Of a stretch of DNA of 64,000 nucleotides, positions 46,118-58,339 are shown piece after piece; within the stretch, counting starts at the first letter, position 1, and each line of letters begins with the position of its first letter. Source of the stretch: Asterella californica (taxonomy: Eukaryota > Streptophyta > Marchantiopsida > Marchantiales > Aytoniaceae); assembly GCA_036924285.1 (NCBI GenBank), contig JAYKYS010000012.1, positions 12,338,001 to 12,402,000 on the forward strand, written 5' to 3'. The notes beneath the pieces are model-generated. The model was not told the DNA's origin. It did not search any database and saw nothing but the letters and a program-made list of their open reading frames with translations. The position numbers and the translations under genes were made by a program.

Positions 46118-48240
46118 AGTCGGTCCACGATACGCAGCTTAGTGGTGTATTTAATGTTCAATTTTTTCTTCACCTTGGGGATTTCTTGAAGTTTATTTCG
46201 ACATGCTAAGGAAATATGGGGAAGAATTTTCAAGACTGAGTAGAATTTTGGACTTTGAATATGGAGGTGACCTCCATGTTGGGGAAGAGAAGTTCGGGTC
46301 TTGAGGTCCAACATTGAGATTGGCCTCGACGTTGTGAAACGTTAGGGGCATAAAGGGATAATATAGAGGAGTAGTAGGATAGTTTATCGACGAGATGGTT
46401 TGAGAAGGCAAACCGCGATGTAACTAAGAGGTTGACCTCGATGTTGTAAGAGAATCTAGGGTACAAACGAATGAAAATAAATAAAACCCGACAGAATTCA
46501 AAGTGTTGTAACTTCTGCTGTGGGACTCAGATTAGGACAATATGAGTATCATTGAGAATTTGTGGAGAAAGGCTTTCCAGCATAATTGAAATCACTGAAT
46601 TTGGAGGTCGGATGAGGAACTTATGGGAAGTCAAAGTCTATTGTAAATATAATGATACTTAGAATACATATGTTTTATGGGGAACTTATAAGGTAGTTAA
46701 CTCTTAGTAGGGAAGTCCATTTGGAGTATGTTGGATTTTTCGAGGGCTAAGCAGTGCAAGCATTGGATTAGATTTTAGAGCGTTGGTTGAAGACCATACA
46801 GACTATTTTAAATCTGATTGTACATTTTGCATTTGCGGAAGCAAAATAAGTGTAAATATATAGTTTGTGGGTTTACATTGGTCACATTTGTATGTCATTG
46901 CGTATCTTTTCACTATCGACTTTTACAAACTTTTTACGAACCAGATACCTCCTATTTTCTTGGATGCATCTTTAACACAAACAAATAAGTCAACATCCGT
47001 ACCAAAGGATGTCCAAGGGAGACGATGTGGTGAGGAGAGCTGAAGGGAGTGTATGAGAGATCGTGATGAGGACGAGAGGAATCACAGTCGTGGTGGATTC
47101 CATGATCGCAGTTGATTACGTTGTCGTGATCGACTACAAAGTCACAAATCAAAGATTGCAGTTGCGGTGGAGGTGATCGTGGTAACCGATGGAGAAAATG
47201 GAACATCGCGTAGGACGATTGTCTCTAAAATGACTACGCATGAAGTTACATTTGCAAACACAATAGGAAGGGGGTGCGTTGCGGCGTGGCGAGGCTAAGA
47301 AACGATCTCAACGCTATGGAGGACGAGCTCAAAAGAAAGAAGGAGAAATTGATTGGGGAGATGCGGAAGAATTAGAGATCATCCTGTAGAGGGTATGAAC
47401 TTAAGGAATGGCGTGATTGATCCTTTGGTAACATATTCCAATGTCGATTAAGTACCAACCGTCGTGTAAGTCAAATTGTCAGAGTGGAGAATAAGTTCTT
47501 TTGAAGGACGAGAACGTGCAATACATCTCGAATCTAGACCAGTTTTCCGCTGAGGAGTTCAATTTTGATAATGTTGTGACCCACGATGGTAATCGTGTGT
47601 TGCAGCTCATGAGAATTATTTCTGTCATTAGAAGTCATGATGACGTGTATGTACGACTGGAATTGCTCGGGTCGAAAACCTTATGGTGCATTGCGCCGAC
47701 ACACTAGCGATGTTCAAGATCGTGTCACTTTGAATTTGATGGTGATAAGCACTCTTCTGGTATTCGATGGTCAATTCGGCCGCTGTGAGAAAAATCTGCT
47801 GACTTGAGATGGCCGTCGGTCGTTACGGATAGAGGTGCCTCCATGTTGGCTCCGAATGCTCGAAGTATTGGCTAATTTGGTGGTCAGGCCATCACATATG
47901 TAATATCATATGTGCGAGTCGAGACGTTTCTTGTATTGATTCAGCTGCCATTGATTTCTTTCACCTGTTCGATTGTCTAATTGTTGATTGTCTCGGAGAG
48001 ATGGGGTCTCGTTAGTTCCTGCGTCTAGCGAAGAAGGTGAGGTCGTGTTGTGGATTGACTTCACGATGAAATATAGAGAGCATGAAAAAACTTTTCTGTC
48101 TTGTTCTAAGAGTGATTTTCATTTCATCATTGTGTAGAGCTCGTTGAATACGTCAAAATTACGTTTTGGATTATCACAAACGGAGCTACATGGAAGAAGT
48201 TACGGGGTAAGAAAGATTTAAGATTTTTTACCATCACGAA
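46118..48240. other. Degenerate repeat DNA
   Basis: No intact gene. At about 46262-46450 a phrase (GGNNGACCTC.ATGTTG) recurs three times with a spacing of about 60-110 nt. 47300-48000 shows + strand coding-like fragments (for example 47501-47707, ending LELLGSKTLWCIAPTH), interrupted by stops. I recognise no family. Confidence 0.35.
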
Positions 48241-48244
48241 TGTT

Positions 48245-48445
48245 AACATGACATTCCTTGACATGGTAAAAAATAGGTTGACATGGTGCTGACATGTGGT
48301 AGTGTAGCACGGTAGTGACAATTTGTGCTGACGTGACATGTGATTGTGACGTGGTATTGATGACTAGGACAAAATGCTGATGTGCCAAGTGTCAACGAGG
48401 CAGATTGCTAATATGTCATTGCTGGTTGTCATGGCTTGTTGACAT
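48245..48445 (+). repeat. Irregular TGACATG/TGACGTG repeat cluster
   Basis: About ten near-copies of TGACATG, GTGACGTGG, TGCTGACGTG or TGCTGATGTG within 200 nt, 20-28 nt apart. Several match the ACGT-core type of plant bZIP binding site. It is either a decayed minisatellite or a retroelement regulatory region. Confidence 0.5.
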
Positions 48446-48699
48446 GGACTTAAGGGTGAGGTGGCGGCATGCAAAGAGGACGTGTGGTTGAATGCATGTG
48501 TGTCATTTGACGGCATGCATGCTTGCCGTTTGGCAGTTTTTGACGGTGACATATGGTCCAAGAAGGCAAACGGAACAGCTTCCTGGAAACTATTAATGCC
48601 CGTGAGATTTTCAACTTTTCAGAGAGGTTTTGGGATTTTACTTCGTGAGGCTGCCAGAACTTTTATTATAACTTTTGGATCATGTTTAGATGCGGGTCG

Positions 48700-49160
48700 G
48701 TTGGATGGAGTCGGGTCATTTTTGTCTCTACAGGAGGGTGTTGGCAGTGAACTACTTACGCTCGTAAGTAGATCCTTGCAAGTTTGGTGTAAGGGAAGGA
48801 GTAGGAGGACTTATGAAGACTGTAACGGAGGCTAAGAGTGTTTTTTTTACGATTTTTGTTCCTTTGGAAAGCTGTCAATAAGAAATTTCACCTTGTGCAT
48901 CCACATTTTTGGGTCATTTGAGAGAAAGTTTGCAGGGAACTATTACGTGCTTGAAGAGGTTGGGCGAGTTCGAGAGGTCGTATCAAGAGCTAGGAGCGTC
49001 CATTTATGACGATTATTGTATAGTTGGAAAGCTCTTGAAGAGGGATTCAACCTATACTTTCATGTTATATTTTTCATATGAGAGAAAAGTGACAAGGAAA
49101 TACTTACGCGTTGTCATAGGGCGTGAAATATGGTCTGGGAATACACGGGGTATCTGGCTG
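48700..49160 (+). repeat. Repeat with GGTCATTT...TTACGCGTGTAAG words
   Basis: The phrases GGTCATTT(G/T).G..AA.GTTGCA.GGAACTA and ACTTACGC..GTAAGTA occur at about 48712-48775 and 48908-49130, and again at 51400-51620. They flank the paired-ORF element copy 2 on both sides and could be its terminal or LTR-like sequence in several copies. Confidence 0.4.
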
Positions 49161-49449
49161 TAGAGAGATACAACTGGATCTATGACCTAACCGTTGAAAA
49201 CTTATGCTCTCAATATCTAATCTATCAGTGTTTTTTGTAGGTTACTAGCGAGCTAACTTGACCCAAGTGTAACACATGTGCATCACACAAATGACTCGGA
49301 GCTCGACTCCACTCTAGATAAAGACAAGGCTCATACACGGTACGTGTCTGCTTTAGATCCCAAGCACTCTTCATACAATCTCTCATCCACATCCGCTTCA
49401 CTACTTCTTCTCGACAAACTACCTAATTGTAGTCTCTGACCTTCTATTG

Positions 49450-51480
49450 TTCGCTGATACGAGTTTGCTCAGGAAGATGTCCATAGCAAGGACCGCCTAC
49501 TACACAAGCTTCCCAACGATACAAGACATATCGGCAGCAAAACAGCTAGAAACTCGGGGCGTGATACCGAGGATAACGGTACCTCAGCTTCAGCAAGACG
49601 TGGCACCTCCACTGAGCGTGATCGCCGGACCAATCTCACAATACAGCCTCCTTGTCATCCACACGACACCTCCAAGAAGCACACCTCCCATCTTCAAGTC
49701 GTTTTTGTTCAACTCCAACCAAGAGATTTCAGCAAAATCTCTCTACGTCTCTCTCGCCTCGCTGCAAAATGAACTTTGACACTCTCGTGCCTTCACCTCG
49801 ATTATCCAATCAGGCTCAAACTCCACAGGACATCCCCTCTGACCCTTCTCTACTACTGTACGAAATTTCAGTCTCAGATCTGACCCCCAACTATTCGCGA
49901 TGAATCAAGCCACCCGCCTGTGCTAACTTCTGAGCTTTACAGATCTCGATGGCCAAAATCCTAGATCTCCACACATTCTCTTACCCAATTGAACTGAAAT
50001 TTCACATGTGACTAGCTGATAGGGCACACTCTCATCCTGGAAAGTTTCACTCAGAGATCAAATCCCATGTGCACGGAGCAACTCAAGCTTTAAATCCAAA
50101 GAAAGCGGGTTTTCTCATACCTCTCAACTGTAACAGCCAACTTCAATTGATCATTTCAGGAGCAAATCCAACCCAAATGTAGGATTGTTTTACATCAATA
50201 CAACCAGCACGGAGTGAACTACTCGATCCCCTTGACAGCTCCTAAAGATCACCTCTCAAACTCCCGGATCACTCCAAAACGTGGCTCGGGGTACCGATTT
50301 GACCCCCCTGACTTTCAACGTCCATCACTCTCTCCTCAGAATTCCAAATCGCCTGATCTTTGTCTCCAGAGTGTAGCCCGTCTCGAGAGCTTTCCAACAA
50401 GACCACTCACTCCTCAAATGACCCCCGGGAAGACCTCCAAAACCCTAAAGTCGTCTGCAGATCTGGAATGGTGTTGATTGGTCGAAAATAGACCAATAAG
50501 AAACAGATCTGGAAACCTCTTTTGTCCTTTACTTGGTACCCTAAAACAACTATGACCTAGCTACCCTCTCATGCCTTCAAGGCATTGGTCCCAACCTTAG
50601 TTAATTACCCTCGTCAAACTATAGAGATCTTACGTAACACTTAAGATTCAGTACAAGGTCAAGATGACGACCTGGAACCGATTTACAATGAAAGGTACTA
50701 CAAAAGGAAATGGAGAAGCCATCACTTGATTACAGTACTCCTCCCCAAAGTTCCTTGCGATCCACGCACGATGATTGATCTTCCGCCGACAGTGACACCG
50801 AACATCCACCCAGACGTTGAAAGGGATGTTGGCTGGATAATTCAAGTCCATTGGCCCTCCTCAAAGTAAGATGTACACTGTCAAGTCCCAGTCCTCTCCA
50901 TACGTGACGATTGGTAAGATCACCGGAGTAGGCGAGTCCATCATCCTCCCCATGAACTCTTCTCCAAAGTAGGCGACGAACCACTGTCGAAAGTGATCGC
51001 GGTGGATCAAGTGAAGCTTGATATGAAACGGGTTCGGAAATGGCAGATTTGGAACTCGATTCAGTCCTCCATCCATGAATACAACTCCTGCCGCTCCTTC
51101 TTATCACGTAAGACACTAAGACACACTCATGAAAACTACCCCTAAAGAAGAATGCCTCACAAACCCCCAACCCACTATCTTATACCTATGTTGACAACAA
51201 GAGTCATTCACGCGAACGTTCACGGATCATTGAGTCGGCACATCTCGTTATCGTGCGATCTCACATCCAGATCTCTGTGAACGTGACACATAATACTCTC
51301 TCATGCGAACTACACAAAAGGTTCACCGAACACAAAAGAAAACACAACACCCGTTCTACACTGAATTCACATGTGGGACGTCTCACAACACGACAGCGTG
51401 TAAGTAGATTACTGTAACATTTTCATCTTTGAGAGGATATGTCAACTTTAGGAGGTGTACATCGACGCTGGAGTGTCGGT
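49450..51480 (-). mobile_element. Paired-ORF repeat element, copy 2
   Basis: On the minus strand about 51375 to 49600 matches copy 3 (54290-55950, + strand) almost end to end. It covers a leader (CACATGTGAATT, then GTGTCACGTTCAC), the ORF pair 51076-50648 and a long non-coding tail (for example GTCTTGTTGGAAAGCTCT, TTGAAGTTGG and GTGCCCTAT). ORF 1 is 51076-50861 (71 aa, MDGGLNRVPNLP...DLTVYILL) and ORF 2 is 50851-50648 (67 aa, MDLNYPANIP...VVILTLY), in the same frame with a TGA and three codons between them. No reverse transcriptase, transposase or helicase is visible, so it is non-autonomous or of an unknown class. Confidence 0.6.
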
Positions 51481-51699
51481 TTGCAACGATTTTGGTGGCA
51501 TTGAGAAGCTCTTGAGGAGGGCTTCAATCTTGTGTTTTTGTAGTTTTTGGTCATTTGGGGAGAAAGTTGCAAGGAACTATTTACGCGTGTAAGTATATTA
51601 TCGCAACTTTTTCTTATTTGAGGGGTGCTACAACTTTGAAGAGAGGGCAAATCAAGAGGGCAAATCAGTTTTAACAAGGCACAACTTCTACTAGAAATT

Positions 51700-52561
51700 T
51701 GGTTCTGAGACATCCTAGTACTATTTAGAAGGTTTTCTCCAATGCTTTGCGATCAACTGGGAAGAACTAGGTTTAGAACATTTCAGTTGAAGTCATGAAT
51801 CAGAAAGGATTGTTTGTAAATTGTGTGTATATCAAGACTTGAAGGTCCAAGAAACAAATGTTAATAAATCAATTCTTTGTGTGAGATTACATTCTACTTC
51901 TTTCTCTCCAAGCAAACTTTTCTTCACCGTCAAGTACCTTGTGTAATCTGGACACACTTCACCGCAACGTGTGATATGACAATGGTGGAAGGTTAGAAGG
52001 TGGACATAAAACGTTTGAGAGTATCCTCCTATAACAAGAAAGTAATCAAGTCTTGTAGAGATAGATCTCCTCTTGTGGATGAATCATTATCATCGTGGAG
52101 GCAAGCTGTTGAGTTAGACTGTTGAAGTTGTGTATGCGCTTTGTTGCAGTATTGCCAGCTTGCATCTTGGAGGTGGTAAAGTTTTCTCATAAATACATCT
52201 GAGTAATCATATCTTGTCCAGCGAAGTTCACTGATAATGTGGCTGAGGCTTCGGCCGCTATGATGCAAGAGATAATGTGTCTTGCGATGTTCTTATCACA
52301 ACATTCATTAATCGCAGCAAGGGTTTTTTTGTTCCTGATGCTCCAAAAAATGATGATGCTTGGACTTGTGGCGAGAGGTGGCTGGTGGCGGGTTAACTAC
52401 TGTTCTTGCTGCTGTGGAGGCTCACGGCTTCAGTTTGGTGCCGTCTATCACACCTAGTACATTCTGAAAATCAAGTCAAAGGACCATCCGGTGCTTCCAG
52501 TAGTTGAAAAATATGTCATCAAATTTTACCCAGTCGTTAGATTAAACGTTGTTGTAGCCAT
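51700..52561 (-). pseudogene. Ty1/copia gag relic
   Basis: The minus strand, from the ATG at 52561, encodes a decayed copia-type Gag. After one frameshift it reads WVKFDDIFFNYWKHRMVL and NVLGVIDGTKLKP (52530-52430), the classic gag start. Further on come RHIISCIIAAEASATLSV, MYLRENFTTSKMQAGNT and IHNFNSLTQQLASTM (about 52280-52080), matching the central UBN2-type gag domain. Several stops and frameshifts are present. Protease, integrase and reverse transcriptase are absent, so the element is truncated soon after gag. Its order relative to the LTR and primer-binding site is correct. Confidence 0.8.
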
Positions 52562-52840
52562 GGTGCTTTTGAAGTCTTTCGAGTCTTGAGTTAAGTATTC
52601 TTGATATTCAATTCTTTTGTTTTCTAGATTCTGATATGTTTCGTGCGGTTGTCTTGCTGATATTGGACCAGGAGAGTTATCGTTCCAATGTCTCCTTTCG
52701 ATGACTCAACGGGTTCTTGTCTTTGACACGAGACATTTCTCACATCCAATGATCAAGGCGTCCCTTGATCACCCACAGTCTAGCTTCTAATTTCCTATGT
52801 TGCTAATGTTATTGATCTATCGATCATTCAATGCATACTC

Positions 52841-52856
52841 TAATTATCTAATACCA
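52841..52856 (-). other. Copia primer-binding site (tRNA-Met type)
   Basis: The minus strand reads TGGTATTAGATAATTA directly after the LTR end CTAACA. Plant copia elements usually have TGGTATCAGAGC, complementary to the 3' end of initiator tRNA-Met; seven of the first eight bases match. Confidence 0.75.
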
Positions 52857-53065
52857 TGTTAGGATACTAATGCATTAAGCGAAGAGGTACGGAGCAAGAG
52901 AAAGATTGCATTCAGTCAAGTATAAAGTTTACTAAGAAGAAATGAAGCATGAAACGGCTGAAACGGTCTCAACACGTAGTGATCAGCCGAAAGGCTAGAT
53001 GCCGAGTGACTCTAACCGCTCGTAAGTCTAGTTTACTTAATCGTCATTCACACGGAGTTCTAACA
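52857..53065 (-). mobile_element. Ty1/copia 5' LTR, 209 bp
   Basis: It begins TGTTAGG on the + strand and ends CTAACA at 53065, so both strands start TGTTAG and end CTAACA, the usual TG...CA form. It abuts the primer-binding site on its internal side. No second LTR was found leftward, so this is a 5' end fragment of an element on the minus strand. The right boundary rests on the terminal motif only. Confidence 0.7.
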
Positions 53066-54285
53066 TGACTATTGTCAAAATGCTGAAGATTACTTTTTGA
53101 GTCACCGCGGATATAATCGTCGACCACATTTCTTTATATTTTGTTTATTAAAAAAACCATGGTCGAGAAAATTGATAACGGATAAAATTTAGTTGAAACA
53201 TGTTAACCCCTAGTTTCATTCTTGCATTCAAGAATCTTCTCTCTTTAACTCTAACACCCGTACCATGCTCCTCACTACTGCAAGCATATTTTTCTTGTTG
53301 TGTTTCACTTGGTCCACCTTTCATCCTTACTACGTTGCTAGCAATTATCCTTGTTATTTTTCATTATCTCTATCAAATATTTAAATAATGCAAATTATTT
53401 ATGAAAACCTTTCACTTTGCCCAAGAATGGTGAGTATTAATAGGTCGTGAAAGAATTTGAAGCTCAAAATTACCCATCTCTTTATTTTAACTTATGCGTA
53501 AAAAAGTAAAATTTAGACAGTGTTAAGGTTTTCTTTACTTTATTCTTGAATTCCAGTAAGAAGTGAAGAAATGGAAAGACTGAATTTACTATTCATAGAT
53601 AACATCTTCTTATTTTCCAATGTACCTTTGAGATGTTATGAGTTCTTACAGACTTTCTTGCATATTCACCTCTTCCTACTTCGTAAGAGAGGAATAATGT
53701 CAAGCGGTTAAAATGATCACCTAAATTAGGTGATAAATTAAACTTATAACAAAATTAAATTTATGATAGGACAAGAAGTGGTTTTATGGTTCCTGGAGCA
53801 CGTTTCAAAATACATGGTTTATAGATTTTCCCCAGAAGTTTAGACACTTACTATGTATATACTATATAGTATTTCATTCTAAAATATATTTTTATTTAAG
53901 ATTACCTTATATTTTTATTTAACATTTTAGAATTATAATTCATAATTCATAAATTTCAATATATTCAACATTGATTACTATTGATTAATAAGTCTAGAAG
54001 TTGGATACGACCTTGCCTTGGTGTAATTGCGCTATTAGATTTTGCTCCTCTCTTCACGCTTATCTTTTTCTTACTCGGAGCAAAAGTTCACGTTGCATGT
54101 ATATTTTACATGTTGTCTCAATATTTCAGCGTCAAGAGAGACTTTCTCTTCATTAAAACCAACCGTTACATAAAATCCACCATGTAACATAATATTCTTC
54201 CTATTGTTGTATCCTTTTACAGAAACCAAAAACATGTGATACAATAGCTATCTACTGGAAAGAAACCACCGGTATCATGTTTTTA
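53066..54285. other. AT-rich spacer with hairpin element
   Basis: No gene. ORFs 53200-53388 and 53981-54187 are hydrophobic and lack motifs. It holds hairpin element D. 53840-53980 is extremely AT-rich. Confidence 0.45.
53659..53734 (+). repeat. Double-hairpin element D (diverged)
   Basis: Leader TGCATATTCA (53659-53668), a weak first stem (CCTCT with AGAGG, 53669-53692) and a perfect palindrome ATCACCTAAATTAGGTGAT (53716-53734). Confidence 0.65.
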
Positions 54286-54289
54286 CACG

Positions 54290-55950
54290 GCTCACATGTG
54301 AATTTAACGTAAATCTTGTATTGTGTTGATTTTCTATGTTCTATGAACTTTTCATATAACTTGTTTGTCTGTGTATTATGTGCCACGTTCACGATTATCT
54401 AGATGTGAGATCTCATGATAATGAGACGTGCAAGCTCAGTGATCCATAGACAATCGCATGAGTAGCTCTTGTCGTCATTTGGGTATAAGAAAGAGGGTCG
54501 AGAGTTCATAGAGCATTCTTTCTTGCGTTGTGTTTTGCGAGTGTTTTTGAGTGTCTTACATGGAGGGTTATACTCATGGATGGAGGATTGATCCGAGTTT
54601 TGTATCTTCCATTCTCTAGTCCGTTCCATATCAAACTTTACTACATCCATCGTGATCATTTTTGACAATGATTCGTTGCCTACTGTTATGAAGAGTTCAT
54701 GAAGAAGGTGATGGACTTGTCGATCGTCACGTACGAAGAGAACTAGAACCTGATTGTGTACACTTATTTTGACGGATGAATGGACTTGAATTTTCTAGCC
54801 AATGTTCCTTTCAACGTCTAGATTGGTACCGGATGTCATTGTCGACAAAAAGATCAATCATCGTGTGTGGATCGCGAGGAACTTTGATGAGGAATACTAG
54901 AATCAAGTAACGGCTTCCTCGTTTTCTTTTGTCGTATCTTTCATCGTACATCAATTGAAGGTCATTATCTTGACTTTGTATTGAAACTCCATATTTTGGT
55001 GTCATTATTATCTCTATCGTTCGGCGGGGGTGATTATCTTGTATTAAGTTTGAGGTTCGAAGAATTTTGGTTCAAAATTTGAAGGTGTTACATTGTTTTT
55101 AGGGTTACAACTCGATCTATAGTGCCAAGTAAGAGACAAAGTGATCTCCAATCCTTTTTTTATTGGTCCATTATTTACCAATCAAGTTCATCCAAGTTCT
55201 AAGAACGGTTTTGGGGTTTCGAAGACCTTACCAGAGATCACTCGCGGAGTGTGAGGTCTTGTTGGAAAGCTCTGGAGCTGGGCACAATCTGGAGTGGAAG
55301 ATCGATCAATTTGGAGTTTGGAGAGTAGTGTTATGATCGTTCAAAGTCAGGAGGTCAAATTAATATCTTGAGTCAGTATTTTAGTGCCTCAAGATTTTGA
55401 GAGATAATCTTTTGATATGGTCAAGGGGATTGGATAGTTGACGATGTGCTAGTTGTACTGATGGAAATAAATCATATGTTTGGGTTGATTTTGACTTCTT
55501 ATGGTCGATTGAAGTTGGTTGTAAGTTGAGAGTCAGAAGTAAAATCGTTTTGCTTGGATGCAAAGGTTGAGTTGTTTCATGAGTATAAGCTCGAATCTCT
55601 TAGTGAAATTTGGATTGTATTGTGCCCTATGAGCTTACTACTTGTGAATTTAGCTCATTTGGTTAAGAGAATATGTTGAGATCGTGGATTTTAGCTACCG
55701 AGGTATGTAAAACTCATAAGTTAGCATAGACAAAAGGCTTGGTCCATTTCGAGGAATTGGTTTGGAACTAAATCTAGAATTTTGGAGTGTAGTAGTAAAG
55801 GATCAGAGGGAAGTTTGAGCCTAGTTGGAAGTTCGAGTTGGAAGCAATAGGTTGCTGAAGTTAAGATTATAGCATGACAAGTTTTGAAGAAAGAAGAGTG
55901 ATTTATTGGATGGTCTTGAACAAACGACTTGGAGTTATGTGTGAAAATTC
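54290..55950 (+). mobile_element. Paired-ORF repeat element, copy 3
   Basis: + strand counterpart of copy 2 in opposite orientation. The ORF pair starts ATGGATGGAGGATTG at about 54574 (reads MDGGLIRVLYLPF, FHIKLYYIHRDHF) and the second half starts at about 54780 (MDLNFLANVPFNV). Several stops break it, including TGA directly before the second Met. Downstream, GTCTTGTTGGAAAGCTCTGG (about 55257), GGTCAAGGGGATTGGATAG and TTGTGCCCTATGAGCTTAC match copy 2 in order. This is the most decayed copy by stop count. Confidence 0.6.
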
Positions 55951-56770
55951 TCACGTACGTGATTAACATAAGGTGGCAACTTAAGGGGCTAGATTGTTTT
56001 TACAACATGTCGATGGACGGTTTGAGGAACTGGGAGGTCTAATGCATGCACGCAAGGTGTCATCAGGTTCAGATCTGTGCTCCATCCAAGATGAATCTTA
56101 CCGTAATGGATAGCCTATTGTACAAGCTTTCTAATGATACTGATAACACATTGATTGGTTCATGGCAACTCCTATCATAATAGATCAAAATTTATACTTT
56201 CTTACACTTATAACTTGAAACGTGTCAACCTTTCATCCTAACCTGCATGTTTGATCTAAGTTTTGAGTGATCAAACAAGCTTCAAACTAGGCATGAAGCA
56301 TACCACTGAAAAGCTTATCTTCTAGAACTTCCAACAAGACAAGACATGCATGCAGCAAGCAACCATTGAGCTCGAGGTGTGGCGCCAGAGACACGGTATC
56401 TTGTAGTTAGAGGTTCTTAATCAACAACTTTGACAAAGTGTACCGTTGTTGTATCGGATTTTACGTGAAGGTTGTCCAAGAAAACACGAGGTTCTTGATT
56501 GTGAAGATATCGTGTTCTGAACAGAGACAAGAAAGAGAGAGACAAGCACGAGAACGAATGTCGCAATATATCAACTCTCAATTTATATACACTACCGGTT
56601 CTTTCTTCCTAAGAACACAAAACTGAGAAACAGATCGGAGGGGTCTGTAATCTGCATCAAACGTAAAATGAGTCCCTGAATCTCAACCCAGACCTAAAAC
56701 TACCGAAGCGTAGTTCAAAGCAAGAGAAACATCTGTTTGCTAACAAAAAGAGCTGCACCAGCATCACACG
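55951..56770. other. Unassigned stretch
   Basis: No gene or repeat recognised. A short ORF at 56438-56626 is rich in Arg, Gln and Glu without motif. Confidence 0.35.
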
Positions 56771-56773
56771 ATT

Positions 56774-56957
56774 CAAACCCAATTCCAAACAACGTCCATT
56801 TACAAGCCCTTAGCTAAAGCTAACTACCACAAGCTGTACATAACCAACTAGAACTCTAACGAACTCAAACCCAAGTCCAAACAACGTCAATGTACAAGCC
56901 CTTAGCTAAAGCTAATTACCACAAGCTGTACATAACCAACTAGAACTCTAACTACAG
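56774..56957 (+). repeat. Two 92-bp tandem repeats
   Basis: 56774-56865 and 56866-56957 both start CAAACCCAA and contain ACAAGCCCTTAGCTAAAGCT and CATAACCAACTAGAACTC. They differ at about five positions. A recent tandem duplication without coding potential. Confidence 0.9.
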
Positions 56958-57060
56958 TTCATCAGCGAACTGTAGAAGGTCAAAATTGTATATTTTTTGT
57001 AGTTTGACTTGGAAAAACAGTGAAGAGAGTATTGTTAGTGCACAAGCCGGCGTAAAGAAC

Positions 57061-57235
57061 TTTTTGAAGGTGCTTCTGCGAACTAAAGCATTTGTTTATC
57101 ATGTAAGAATTCTTCTTGTATCTTAGAGCATGATTGAACGCTCAGATGTATTATGTAATGCACATGTGTTACACTTAAGGTCAAGTTAGAAAGGTCTCGA
57201 TAGAAATCGAGACAAATAGATACTAGAGTCGAAAT
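57061..57235 (+). mobile_element. Dispersed repeat R2, copy 2
   Basis: See 24340-24515. Here it is followed by GAAATCGAGACAAATAGATAC, matching the end of copy 1. Confidence 0.6.
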
Positions 57236-58335
57236 AAATCAGATTGACTAGGTAGTGAGAGCACAAGTGTTTTAGCTAAGAAGGAGAACCTTACCTGAAT
57301 TTGAGACAGCCTTAAATAAGTAATTGGTTGATCATCTTACCACATGACAAGAAGAAATTCATCTTCCAAGGCTGCAAGGTCCAAATCATGTGACTATCAT
57401 AAGGTTGTTTCTGAGATGAGTGTAATTGTGGTGATATTTTGATATGTATCGAGTGACCTGGTTAAAGATAGCTTCATCTAATCCATTTCTAACCAATAGT
57501 ATGTTAGATGTGGATTTGGATGCGACTCATAGATCAGGCTCCAAGAAGTTAGTGTACATGAGGTTAACCTCTGGTCACATGGTAACATGTATCAGAGGTC
57601 TTAGATTAGTTTCCTTATTGTCATTTGCATGGTAGATTATTTTGTAGCACCAACTTGGCACTGTAGGAAAAGAGATTTGATACTTCAATTATTTTTGTGG
57701 TGATAGCACATTGGGTGTCATCCCTAGTCTTTGGTGGTTGGGGGTGGTGTCCTTGGTGTGTGTTCTGGGGTTTATAATGGGATGCTCGCCCTATGTCTCT
57801 TTCGTGATTTGTTAGGTACTACAGCTATTTGCTAGTTAGTTCTAGGAGAGAGTCTGAGGATCTAGGAGTAGCCAAAGGAAGGAGTCAGGCTTGGGTTACA
57901 ACTCTTCTGTGTAATCTTGTGTCTATTCTCTTAAGTAGTGGATTTTATACTTGCAAGTCTTCTGTGGGTCTTTCATGCATATGAGTAATCTATGTGTTTG
58001 TTTGGAAGTCAGCTATATGTGCACAAGGTTGAAGGTGTGCTAACCATGCAGTGAATACAATACACTGTACAATAGGATGCTAAGTACCAAGAGTGTTGTT
58101 AAGCCAACGTTCTATTCAGCCAAAGGGAGTGACGAGTGTAGGAGCAGATTATCAAGCGAAAATGCATATATTTGAAGGGGTTGTTACACACTCATAACCT
58201 TGATCTATCCACCCACTCAGCAGGAGAGTGAATCATCAGCGGTTCATAACATGGAGCGACAGGGCAAAAAACAAAACCAAATAGTAGGATATGCTCTACT
58301 CTTCTCATGATTCACGGAAATAAAGTGGAACTAAG
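57236..58335. other. Unassigned, retroelement-like non-coding DNA
   Basis: ORF 57444-57635 has no recognised domain. 57690-58000 is T/G-rich and LTR-like in composition. No TG...CA ends, primer-binding site or polymerase motif was found. Confidence 0.3.
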
Positions 58336-58339
58336 ACTC

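Noticed and set aside
57444..57635. Copia RNase H fragment (read of DLDATHRSGSKK)
   Set aside because: It superficially resembles the DxDTRRS motif of copia elements, but neighbouring conserved residues are absent and the frame cannot be extended.
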